Positions 13,962 through 20,154 of a stretch of DNA of 20,154 nt are shown one piece after another (position 1 is the stretch's first letter; each line of letters begins with the position of its first letter). Below the pieces are notes generated by a model. The model made no database searches and had not been told where the DNA came from. It saw only the letters and a program-made list of their open reading frames with translations. The DNA is taken from positions 1 through 20,154 of the IMG/VR virus record IMGVR_UViG_3300015261_000168; one strand, 5' to 3'. A program made the position numbers and the translations under genes. Origin of the DNA: a virus.

Positions 13962-15799
13962 TGGGTGATTTTTTTTACTATGGTCAGAAGGATACGATCC
14001 AGCGCTTGAATGAGCTGGCCGGGCGCGGCGCTGTGGTGGCGTCGTATGCGCCAAAGGTTGGGATGTCGCCGGTGGGCGGGGCGAATGGATTCATGAATCC
14101 GGCGTGGCTTGATCCGAACTTGCCAATTGCAACAAATTCTCCTGTGGCGGTGGGCGTTACCAATAAATATGGATACAGCTACATTGGACAAAACCCCCCG
14201 ACAGACCTCTGGTATCGGATTGCCACATTTGCCATGGATAGCAGCTCCAATGCACAGCATCTGCGCATTGACGGGGTATTGAATGACGGCTGGGCAGCAA
14301 ACGCCAGTTCCCCCTTTGTCCTCATGCTGGGTGTTCGGGGTGGCTTTTACTACGATTCGACGTTTAATGGCGCCATTTCGATAAACGCGCGGATACAGGT
14401 TTTTCAGCAAGTGAATGGAACTTTTGAGGTGTACTTGAATTTCCGAGCCGGGACGTTTGGTTCGGCGTCATTTAGTCTGCAGGGCTTTACCGCCACAACA
14501 TACGCACAGCCAGTATCAGTGACAGCGACGCCCGCTGGAACAATGGTGTATGACTCGGGAAATACTGCGGCCTATCCGCCAAGATACAGGGGGTTTGCAC
14601 CTGCGGAGACTAATACATCTACTGCAGCCACTATGTTCAGGTCTACCGTATTTGTTGGAAACGGTGGCACCAGCACATCATTTCTTAACTCGGGGAGCGA
14701 AGAAAATACAATGGCCGGCGGTGCATATCGGAATATGCTGACACTGGGTATAGGCGGAATAGCTGGCCTTGCGTATCCGGGAACATTTCATTGGGATGTT
14801 TCTGCCGGTAACAACGTACCATACTATCAGGGCTATCGTATGCGCCTTAAGGCCTTCGATGCTGGTTCTGGGAATCACTCTGGAACATTGCTTTCCATCT
14901 CAGGAGATGGGCAAATCTACATGCCGCGACTTCGGGCGGGTACTCCGACTGAAGTAGTCGCAACTAATTCCCATAACATAGCGCAGGATGGGGTGCAGGG
15001 CGCTGATATTTTGGTTGTGTCTAATTCGGCTGGGTTCCGAAGGTGCGATGGGGACTGGGGGAACACAGCGAACGCAGCAATGATCGTAATGGCTAATACT
15101 GTCACTGGACGCAGTAGTAATAACAAAGGCACGGTCAATACGATGGGTAATGACTATGCTGAATATATTTTCAAAAGTTCGATGTGCGGTATCGTCGCCC
15201 CTGGCCAAATAGTAGGCATCACCGCCGACAATAGGGTCACCGACATGTGGGCCGATGCTACCATGTTTTCGATCAAATCGACCGCACCATCTTTCGTCGG
15301 TGGTGATTCCTGGGCAAATGACGTAGGGCAGCGCCCATCGCCCCAGGCAGGACCAGCGCCGACCCAGCCCTTGCGTCGCGCCGATGTGCTCACGCAGCAG
15401 CCAGTGCCCGGCGCTAATCCACCGGAATATGAGTACGTGGTAATGGAACCTGGCGACACCGATGACGTATGGGCCGAAAAGCAGGCGGCCTTCGTTACTG
15501 CATTGGCCGCCCACAACGCCGCCGTGCAGCAGGACGCCGAAGCCATGGCCAACTTCGACGCGGCGCTGGAAGCCGCGCGCCAGACAGTCGACCGCATCGC
15601 CATCGCCGGCCGCGTACCGGTCAACGTGCTGGGCGCCCAGCCGGGCGACTACATCGTGCCGGTGCAGGACGGTGCCGGTATCAAGGGCATCGCCGTGCGC
15701 GAGGATGATTTGAGCATGAAGCAGTACCTGCACGCCGTCGGCCGCGTGATCTCGATCGAGCCGGACGGCCGGGCCTACGTGATGGTCAAGGCCGTGTAG
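13961..15799 (+). CDS. Tail fibre (receptor-binding) protein 1 with C-terminal self-processing chaperone domain
   Basis: A 612-residue protein. The N-terminal part (MGDFFYYGQKDTIQRLNELA) resembles that of fibre 2 and probably anchors to the tail. Residues about 45-390 are beta-rich, of lower GC, unlike fibre 2, and likely bind the receptor. From Asp398 the protein reads DYAEYIF, then G-x-I-V-x-P-G-Q-I-V-G-I and FVGGDSW, then after a helical insert VDRIAIAGRVPVNVLG, GDYIVPVQ and HAVGRVISIE. This order fits the phage Peptidase_G2-type intramolecular chaperone seen in phi29-like appendage proteins, which trimerises the fibre and cuts itself before the D of DYAE. Cleavage after Asn397 is predicted but not shown. 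A run of eight T lies in codons 3-6. A terminator follows the stop. Confidence 0.75.
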   Translation: MGDFFYYGQKDTIQRLNELAGRGAVVASYAPKVGMSPVGGANGFMNPAWLDPNLPIATNSPVAVGVTNKYGYSYIGQNPPTDLWYRIATFAMDSSSNAQHLRIDGVLNDGWAANASSPFVLMLGVRGGFYYDSTFNGAISINARIQVFQQVNGTFEVYLNFRAGTFGSASFSLQGFTATTYAQPVSVTATPAGTMVYDSGNTAAYPPRYRGFAPAETNTSTAATMFRSTVFVGNGGTSTSFLNSGSEENTMAGGAYRNMLTLGIGGIAGLAYPGTFHWDVSAGNNVPYYQGYRMRLKAFDAGSGNHSGTLLSISGDGQIYMPRLRAGTPTEVVATNSHNIAQDGVQGADILVVSNSAGFRRCDGDWGNTANAAMIVMANTVTGRSSNNKGTVNTMGNDYAEYIFKSSMCGIVAPGQIVGITADNRVTDMWADATMFSIKSTAPSFVGGDSWANDVGQRPSPQAGPAPTQPLRRADVLTQQPVPGANPPEYEYVVMEPGDTDDVWAEKQAAFVTALAAHNAAVQQDAEAMANFDAALEAARQTVDRIAIAGRVPVNVLGAQPGDYIVPVQDGAGIKGIAVREDDLSMKQYLHAVGRVISIEPDGRAYVMVKAV

Positions 15800-15820
15800 C
15801 AAATCCGTCATCCACCTCCC

Positions 15821-15842
15821 AAACCCGCTTCGGCGGGTTTTT
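15821..15842 (+). terminator. Intrinsic terminator 5, after fibre 1
   Basis: AAACCCGC (15821-15828) and GCGGGTTT (15833-15840) form a perfect 8-bp stem closed by a TTCG tetraloop, followed by TT and an AT-rich tail. The same stem and loop are found after fibre 2 at 18843-18862, as part of a duplicated segment. Confidence 0.8.
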
Positions 15843-15914
15843 CATTTCCTCCACCTTGGAGGCAACCATGGCCCTCGAGACCACCGTCGCTGGCGGCGCA
15901 TTGATCAATCTGTT
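15821..15914 (+). repeat. Direct repeat A: terminator plus first codons of the holin
   Basis: This roughly 94-bp segment matches 18843-18937 almost base for base, with scattered changes: terminator stem-loop, Shine-Dalgarno region, ATG and the first 15 or so codons of the holin gene. The two copies flank the second fibre cassette in direct orientation. The match stops at CTGTT. Recombination between the copies would remove cassette 2 and join fibre 1 to the intact holin. Confidence 0.85.
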
Positions 15915-15918
15915 GTAG
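15868..15918 (+). pseudogene. Truncated holin gene remnant
   Basis: A 16-codon frame, MALETTVAGGALINLL, then TAG. It matches the first 16 residues of the full holin at 18891 with two or three changes (A7V, K14N, F16L) and has the ribosome site TTGGAGG before its ATG. No membrane segment remains, so it cannot work as a holin. Its breakpoint is followed by TGTAGCAAAT, ten bases that also occur at the end of fibre 1 (15795), which hints at recombination by short homology. Confidence 0.85.
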
Positions 15919-16137
15919 CAAATGGGGCTGTCATGACGATCTCGCCGCTGATCCGGTCTGCTGTGATGGGCTGTCCAAACTCCGACCCGTCATACGATCC
16001 CAGCGCCGGCACCAATCGCTGGCATGTCGAGTTCTACGGGGCATGTGGCGCCGCCCGTCCATTACCGAGCCTATCGGCGTTGCCACTGGGTTTATTTCGC
16101 CAACCACTTACCTCATCCTGAAAGGGGCACTGCTGCC
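15919..16137. other. Spacer between holin remnant and second fibre cassette
   Basis: Together with the terminator and remnant this makes a 338-bp stretch with no full gene. A 62-codon + frame starts at 15933 (MTISPLIRSAVMG and so on, stop 16121) but has no good ribosome site and no recognisable motif. A minus frame of 35 codons (16012 to 15905) also exists; neither is convincing. AAAGGGG near 16121-16127 is the ribosome site of the next gene. The DNA resembles no other part of the window and may be debris from the event that brought in cassette 2. Confidence 0.6.
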
Positions 16138-16992
16138 ATGAGCAATCTTCGCATCATCCACGACAACGCCGCTGACCGCGCGGTGCTGACTGCATCGAGC
16201 CAAACCGGCGAACTGGGCCCGGCCAACCTGCAGCGCGACAGCAAGAATGCCGTGTTGCGCGCCAGCGGCACTGCACAGATCATCACCGCCACCTGGCCGA
16301 CGCAGGAGTCCATCGCCTGCGTGGCGCTGATTTCCACCAACATGACCAGCAGCGCGCGCATGCGCGTGCGCGGTTATGCCCAGCCGGGCGGTGCCGTACC
16401 GGTGTTCGACACTGGCAGCATCTTCCCATGCCCGGCCGCCGTGCACGGCTCCTATCCCTGGGGCGTGCTGCCGCTCGGCTGGAACGGCTATCAGTGGGGC
16501 GGCGTGAACACCTGGGCGCGTGGTGGCGGCGCCGACGGCGTGACATGGTTCGCGCCTGTGCGCGTGCGCCAGATAGTGATCGACGTGTCTGCGCCGCAAA
16601 GCCCGGAAGGCTACCTGGAAATTTCGCGTCTGGTGGTGGGCAACTACTGGTCACCGCAATATAACGCCGAGTATGGCGCCCAGTTGCAGACCCAGGATAG
16701 CAGTGAAAATTACCGCACGGGTGCAGGCAACCTGAAAACCGCGCTGGGCACGACCAGCGACAAGCTGAGCATCAATCTGACGCACCTGACACCGATGGAC
16801 CGCGCGCGCTTCATGCGCATCCTGCGCGAGAACGGCAAGGGCAAGGCAATGCTGTTCAGCTTGTTCCCGGAAAATCCGGACCCGCTGCTGGAGCAGGACT
16901 ACATGCTGTATGGCAAGGCCAGCAATATCGACGCGGTAACTACGCCGTACTTTGACACTTATTCTGCACCACTACAAATCGAAGGAATTTAA
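16138..16992 (+). CDS. Fibre adaptor-like protein, copy 2
   Basis: A 284-residue paralogue of the 276-residue adaptor. Both begin MSNLRII(Y/H)DNAADRAVL and share the GPANLQR segment, the MRVRGYAQPGG type strand, YLEISRLVVGNYWSP against YIEAARLVAGAYWSP, and LTPMDRARFMRILREN against MTPLDRAELWRIVRGN. The main difference is the middle (about residues 95-140), where this copy has a longer Trp- and Gly-rich loop (WGVLPLGWNGYQWGGVNTWA). That points to diversification at an exposed surface. The start is fixed by homology to copy 1. The stop is directly followed by the ATG of fibre 2, again making a pair. Confidence 0.6.
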   Translation: MSNLRIIHDNAADRAVLTASSQTGELGPANLQRDSKNAVLRASGTAQIITATWPTQESIACVALISTNMTSSARMRVRGYAQPGGAVPVFDTGSIFPCPAAVHGSYPWGVLPLGWNGYQWGGVNTWARGGGADGVTWFAPVRVRQIVIDVSAPQSPEGYLEISRLVVGNYWSPQYNAEYGAQLQTQDSSENYRTGAGNLKTALGTTSDKLSINLTHLTPMDRARFMRILRENGKGKAMLFSLFPENPDPLLEQDYMLYGKASNIDAVTTPYFDTYSAPLQIEGI

Positions 16993-18822
16993 ATGGCTGA
17001 TAAATTTTATGACGGTATGCCCAACGTCAACGAGAAATTGAATGAAATGGATCGGGCGTTTGCGGCGGGACCGTACAATGCCTTGCCATTGTCCGGCGGG
17101 AATATGAAGGGCACGATCTATTCGAATGCCCCGATCACGACAACTCAATATGTGCAAGCTTGCGCGTACGGCCCAGGCTCTATTGTGAACACCGGTATGA
17201 AGACTGGCTGGTGGCGAATCGGAAAGTTTAATTCTGCACAGCAGGGAACCGAGGCATCAATTCGTGTAAGTGGAACCACGTCGTACGGTGCTGTTGCCGG
17301 TATGTCGAACGCCATGGCAACCATCATCCAGCTCCGGGTAGACAACGACAGCAAGATACGCGGTGTTTTCCATAACGAAGGCGGAACGACAAATAACACG
17401 GTATCGGAAGTGACCATCACGGATGATGGTCAGGTATATATCCTGTGCGGTACCTTCTTCTCCCTGGCCGTTTACTGCGAGTCCACTTGCTGGCAGGATT
17501 CTGACGTATCGTATTACGGTGTAGCGGCCGAGCCCCCAGCCGGGACCTTGGCGTCTTCTATCTTTGGCTTGAAACTTGGTGCGCAGAATACGGTAACGTT
17601 CGAGCGGCAGCGGACTACCTTCGATTCTTCCTCAGTTCTGGTTGGTCCAAAGCAAATAATTGCTGGAGAGATATCTAGTACTCTTTGGGCAAGCGCTCTT
17701 CGGGCGCCGAATGATGGGGCGGCGGGGGGCGCTGGCATATATTATGAAGTGCTGTCCATGGGCGTCGCATCGGTTCCAAGTTATTCCAATGCAGGTAGAT
17801 TTTTTTGGAGTGCCCGTAGTCATCCGGGGAACTCTGGAAAAGGATTCCAACTACGTTTGAATGCTGTCGATGCTAGCTTGCCTGACAATGTCACATCAGT
17901 TCTGGATATTAATGGCACCGGCGACCTTACTCTGCCAGGCGTTATTACTGCTGGCCCAGTTCTCCCGTTAAGTGCGCATCAGTTAACCCGTAGGACTGCG
18001 GAGTTCGGTGAACTTTGCTACGTTGGGCGCGTCGAGACAGGGGTCACTTCCTCGTGTTTTGCCATTCGAGCGTCAAATGGTGCCGGCGGTTGGGGCAACA
18101 GTGCTTCGGTTGCATACGTCGGGCGAAACTCCACGACATCGCGCTCGATTAGCGCCGCTGGCACCATCAATGCCGGCGGTACCGATTACGCTGAATATAT
18201 GTTAAAGGCACCTGGATGCACGGGTATTCTTCCGGGGCAGATTGTCGGCATTGATGTTGATGGAAAACTAACCGACCAATGGCAGCGCGCCATTGCCTTT
18301 GCTGTTAAATCGACTGATCCTTGTATGGTTGGCGGGGATCGTTGGGCGCGGCATTTGGGTGAGCGTCCGGTGCCTGTTGAACGTCTCATGCCTTCCACGC
18401 GTCAAGTGCTGCTCAGTGAGGCTGTTGCTGCCATTGACGCGGTGATGGAAGTGGTGGATGGCAAGCTGGTTGAGGTTGCGCCTGCCGTGCCGGCCCGCGA
18501 AGCGCAATATCGCGAAGAAGCAATACCGGGAGATACCGATGAAGAATGGGGCTTTAAATGCGCACCCGGCCTCGCGTTTGAGGCGGCCCTGGAAGCGGCG
18601 CGTCAGCAGGTTGACCGCATCGCTTTCTGCGGTCAGGTACCTGTGAACGTCCTGGATGCCACACAGGGGCAGTACATCGTCCCGGTGCAGAAGGGCGATG
18701 GCATAGGCGGCTTGGCTATACGCGAGGAGGACATGACACTCCAGCAATACATGCGCGCCATCGGCAAGGTCATCGCCATCGAAGACGATGGGCGCGCCCG
18801 TGTCATCGTGAAGGTGGCATAA
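16993..18822 (+). CDS. Tail fibre (receptor-binding) protein 2 with C-terminal self-processing chaperone domain
   Basis: A 609-residue paralogue of fibre 1. The first residues (MADKFYDGMPNVNEKLNEMD) follow the same M-x-D-x-F-Y-x-G and LNE pattern, then residues about 40-390 are quite different, beta-rich and of lower GC. The C-terminal third matches fibre 1 again at roughly 60-65 percent by eye over its last 80 residues: DYAEYML, GILPGQIVGIDVDGK, MVGGDRW, then VDRIAFCGQVPVNVLD, YIVPVQ and AIGKVIAIEDDGRA. The Asp of DYAE is residue 398 in both fibres. The helical insert within the domain differs (PGDTDEEWGF and so on). It would be trimeric and processed after Thr397 if the family rule holds. 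A terminator and the lysis genes follow. Confidence 0.75.
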   Translation: MADKFYDGMPNVNEKLNEMDRAFAAGPYNALPLSGGNMKGTIYSNAPITTTQYVQACAYGPGSIVNTGMKTGWWRIGKFNSAQQGTEASIRVSGTTSYGAVAGMSNAMATIIQLRVDNDSKIRGVFHNEGGTTNNTVSEVTITDDGQVYILCGTFFSLAVYCESTCWQDSDVSYYGVAAEPPAGTLASSIFGLKLGAQNTVTFERQRTTFDSSSVLVGPKQIIAGEISSTLWASALRAPNDGAAGGAGIYYEVLSMGVASVPSYSNAGRFFWSARSHPGNSGKGFQLRLNAVDASLPDNVTSVLDINGTGDLTLPGVITAGPVLPLSAHQLTRRTAEFGELCYVGRVETGVTSSCFAIRASNGAGGWGNSASVAYVGRNSTTSRSISAAGTINAGGTDYAEYMLKAPGCTGILPGQIVGIDVDGKLTDQWQRAIAFAVKSTDPCMVGGDRWARHLGERPVPVERLMPSTRQVLLSEAVAAIDAVMEVVDGKLVEVAPAVPAREAQYREEAIPGDTDEEWGFKCAPGLAFEAALEAARQQVDRIAFCGQVPVNVLDATQGQYIVPVQKGDGIGGLAIREEDMTLQQYMRAIGKVIAIEDDGRARVIVKVA

Positions 18823-18842
18823 ACACTGTGCTTGCTACATGC

Positions 18843-18866
18843 AAACCCGCTTCGGCGGGTTTTTTT
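18843..18866 (+). terminator. Intrinsic terminator 6, between fibre 2 and holin
   Basis: AAACCCGC (18843-18850), TTCG loop, GCGGGTTT (18855-18862) and seven T residues in a row (18860-18866). Its T tract is longer than that of the copy after fibre 1. It separates structural genes from lysis genes, so holin expression depends on read-through, antitermination or a promoter not seen here. Confidence 0.85.
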
Positions 18867-18937
18867 ATTTCCACCACCTGAAAGGCAATCATGGCCCTCG
18901 AAACCACCGCCGCTGGCGGCGCATTGATCAAACTGTT
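18843..18937 (+). repeat. Direct repeat B: terminator plus start of intact holin
   Basis: Second copy of the segment at 15821-15914. In this copy the holin frame continues intact beyond CTGTT. Being flanked by these repeats, the 3-kb second cassette could be lost or amplified by host recombination. Confidence 0.85.
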
Positions 18938-19319
18938 TGGCGTGCCCGTGCTGGCCGGCGCCGCCGCTACATCGCTGGGCTTCATGTTCATGTGGCCCCA
19001 ATCCACCAAGGAGGCATTTATTCGTTTTTGTTCCAGCATCATCATTTCCACCTTTCTCGGTCCCGTGCTCGTGGCGGCCGTGCTGTCGTGGTGGCCCAGC
19101 CTGTTCGACAGTGCGAAGACGGTGGCGGGCCTGTATGGCGGCGATCCTGCCACGGGATTTCTGTTCATCGCCGCGCCGCTGATGGTGGCGGCCGGCTTAC
19201 CCGCCTGGTGGGTGCTGGGCGCCTGCGTGCGCTGGTTCGACAAGCGGCGCGGCAAGGATATCGGCGAACTGGCGGCTGATGCGGCCGCTGCCGTCAAGGA
19301 TGTGCGGGGCATGCTGTGA
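18891..19319 (+). CDS. Holin
   Basis: A 142-residue membrane protein with three predicted membrane segments: about 14-35 (FGVPVLAGAAATSLGFMFMW), 47-68 (SIIISTFLGPVLVAAVLSWW) and 89-112 (FLFIAAPLMVAAGLPAWWVL). A charged tail, RWFDKRRGKD, follows, then an Ala-rich helix. Three segments and a basic C-terminus suit a class I holin, which makes holes in the inner membrane so that the endolysin reaches the cell wall. GAAAGG lies before the ATG. It lies directly before the endolysin gene, and the stop TGA overlaps a GTG start. The family was not recognised beyond this topology. Confidence 0.8.
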   Translation: MALETTAAGGALIKLFGVPVLAGAAATSLGFMFMWPQSTKEAFIRFCSSIIISTFLGPVLVAAVLSWWPSLFDSAKTVAGLYGGDPATGFLFIAAPLMVAAGLPAWWVLGACVRWFDKRRGKDIGELAADAAAAVKDVRGML

Positions 19320-19831
19320 CCGGCGCCCAATTGATGCAGATCATGCCGCTGGCCGGCCGCCGCGCTACGCTGTTCCTCGCGCCCTTGAATGCGGCGATGG
19401 CCGAGTTCAGCATCGATACGCCGCTGCGCCAGGCCTCGTTCCTGGCGCAGGTGGGCCACGAATCGGGACAGTTGCGCTATGTGCGCGAGCTGGCCAGCGG
19501 CGCGGCCTATGAAGGACGCGCCGACCTGGGCAATGTGATCGCCGGCGATGGCGTGCGCTTCAAGGGGCGCGGCTTGCTGCAGGTGACGGGGCGCGCCAAT
19601 TATGCGGCGTGCGGCGTGGCGCTGGGCCAGGATCTGCTGGCGGCGCCGCAGTTGCTCGAGCAAACGGCTTTCGCGTGCCGCTCGGCGGGCTGGTTCTGGC
19701 AATCGCGCGGCTTGAACCGCCTGGCCGATGCGGGCGACCAGGAACGGGTGACGCGTCGCATCAACGGTGGCGTGAACGGCCTGGCTGAGCGCCTGGCCTT
19801 GTACCAGGCAGCGCGCAAGGTGCTGGCATGA
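19316..19831 (+). CDS. GH19-type endolysin (chitinase-like muramidase)
   Basis: A 171-residue protein with GTG start overlapping the holin stop. It has the marks of phage GH19 endolysins: QASFLAQVGHESGQL with the likely catalytic Glu49, YEGRADLGN with Glu66, and then F-K-G-R-G-L-L-Q-V-T-G-R-A-N-Y (residues 82-96), and near the end RRINGGVNGLAER. Residues 101-140 carry the usual helix pair with W-F-W. There is no signal peptide or N-terminal membrane anchor, so it must rely on the holin to cross the membrane. It cuts glycan strands of peptidoglycan between N-acetylmuramic acid and N-acetylglucosamine. The length is normal for a single-domain phage lysin without a cell-wall-binding domain, as usual in Gram-negative hosts. 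Confidence 0.92.
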   Translation: MTGAQLMQIMPLAGRRATLFLAPLNAAMAEFSIDTPLRQASFLAQVGHESGQLRYVRELASGAAYEGRADLGNVIAGDGVRFKGRGLLQVTGRANYAACGVALGQDLLAAPQLLEQTAFACRSAGWFWQSRGLNRLADAGDQERVTRRINGGVNGLAERLALYQAARKVLA

Positions 19832-20154
19832 AGCCGTCGTTGAGCATTGCGGCCATGCTGTTGCTGTTGGGCGCGGCCGTGTTTTGCGCCCAGCGCTGGG
19901 GCCGCGAAGCGGGCCGTGCTGCGTGCGCGGCGCAAGTGAGCGAGGTGCAGGGCGTGTTGCGGCGCCAGAACCAGGCCCTGAACGCGATGCGGGAGGAGGG
20001 CGCGCGCCGGTCGGCACGGGTAAGGCAGGCGCAGGCCGCGGCGCAGGCCGGGCAGGCGGACGCGCAAGCGGCTGCTGCGCGCATCCTGGCCTTGCAGCCC
20101 GAAGGCGATGCCTGCCGTGCCGCCGAGGCGCTGATCGCCAGCGAAATGCCATGA
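19828..20154 (+). CDS. Rz-like inner-membrane spanin
   Basis: A 108-residue protein coupled by ATGA to the endolysin gene. Residues about 5-21 form one N-terminal membrane segment (LSIAAMLLLLGAAVFCA), followed by a long Ala/Gln/Arg-rich helix to about residue 90 that would be a periplasmic coiled coil, and a short end with Cys (DACRAAEALIASEMP). This is the layout of Rz, the spanin subunit that joins an outer-membrane lipoprotein (Rz1) to fuse the two membranes in the last lysis step. I looked for a nested Rz1 in the other two frames and saw no lipobox. The gene ends in ATGA, so Rz1 may start at 20151 and run beyond the window. Confidence 0.8.
   Translation: MKPSLSIAAMLLLLGAAVFCAQRWGREAGRAACAAQVSEVQGVLRRQNQALNAMREEGARRSARVRQAQAAAQAGQADAQAAAARILALQPEGDACRAAEALIASEMP

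Larger units (their letters stand above)
1..20154 (+). mobile_element. Prophage-derived tail and lysis module, candidate F-type tailocin
   Basis: Nineteen + strand coding units run from two regulators through tail tube, assembly chaperones, tape measure, tip, fibres and lysis genes. The order from tube to fibre is the standard siphophage order. No contractile sheath, terminase, portal, capsid, head protease or integrase is seen. The Q-like regulator and its terminator-bearing leader abut the tail tube gene, so no room is left for head genes at their usual place. This supports a headless tail particle, but sequence outside the window could still hold head genes or the tail terminator protein, which is also missing here. 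Confidence 0.65.

Noticed and set aside
15152-15799. Peptidase_S74 (endosialidase-type) chaperone at the fibre end
   Set aside because: The DYAE start and the G-Q-I-V-G-I and GDYIVPV order fit the phi29-like G2 type better. No S74-type SD-x-R-x-K pattern is visible.
15905-16012. 35-codon minus frame beginning with GTG in the spacer
   Set aside because: Its middle looks protein-like, but it runs into the repeat junction and has no clear start or homologue.
15933-16121. 62-codon + frame after the holin remnant
   Set aside because: No ribosome site, no motif, and it lies in apparent recombination debris. Kept only as part of the spacer.
13961-18822. Diversity-generating retroelement acting on the fibres
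   Set aside because: No reverse transcriptase, no template repeat and no pattern of adenine-specific differences between the cassettes was seen.
18803-20152. 449-codon minus-strand frame opposite the lysis genes
   Set aside because: The + strand encodes a recognisable holin, GH19 lysin and spanin there. The minus translation is Arg/Pro/Ala-rich with no domain.
1-20154. CRISPR array, tRNA, rRNA or insertion sequence
   Set aside because: No regularly spaced repeats, no cloverleaf with CCA-like end and no transposase-like frame or paired terminal inverted repeats were found.

Overview
The window reads as a prophage-derived siphophage tail, fibre and lysis module from a GC-rich betaproteobacterium. 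The codon usage and protein style suggest Oxalobacteraceae (Janthinobacterium, Duganella or Massilia type), but that placement is inference. All supported genes lie on the + strand, are tightly packed and are often joined by ATGA or TAATG overlaps.

Layout. (1) 1-982: a small winged-helix DNA-binding protein and a protein with two CxxCxGxG zinc-knuckle motifs, resembling lambda-type Q antiterminators. (2) 983-1324: a leader with a candidate promoter, an 8-bp tandem repeat, a hairpin and two intrinsic terminators, laid out like lambda pR'-tR'. (3) 1325-9800: tail core, namely tail tube, the G/GT assembly chaperones with a clear -1 frameshift site, a 1605-residue tape measure and a tail-tip/hub protein. 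(4) 9797-13138: central fibre or tip protein with a duplicated domain, two small tip accessory genes and a DUF4376-type protein. (5) 13131-18822: two paralogous cassettes, each an adaptor-like protein (276 and 284 aa) plus a ~610-residue fibre ending in a DYAE-type self-processing chaperone domain. A truncated copy of the holin start lies between them. (6) 18891-20154: holin, GH19 endolysin, Rz-like spanin and an ATGA that probably opens the next lysis gene.

No terminase, portal, capsid, protease, head-tail connector, sheath, integrase or tail terminator is present. In lambdoid order, head genes would sit between Q and the tail genes; here the tail tube follows the Q-like leader directly. The simplest reading is a non-contractile (F-type) tailocin: a headless tail with its own lysis cassette, a late switch and two alternative or co-assembled receptor-binding fibres. 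A prophage whose head genes lie outside the window is the main alternative.

How it may work (inference): the regulators are made first; the Q-like protein loads on polymerase at the promoter near 1025 and carries it through the two leader terminators and four more terminators inside the operon. Tube subunits then polymerise on the tape measure coated with G and GT, the hub and fibres cap the distal end, and holin, endolysin and spanin release the particles.
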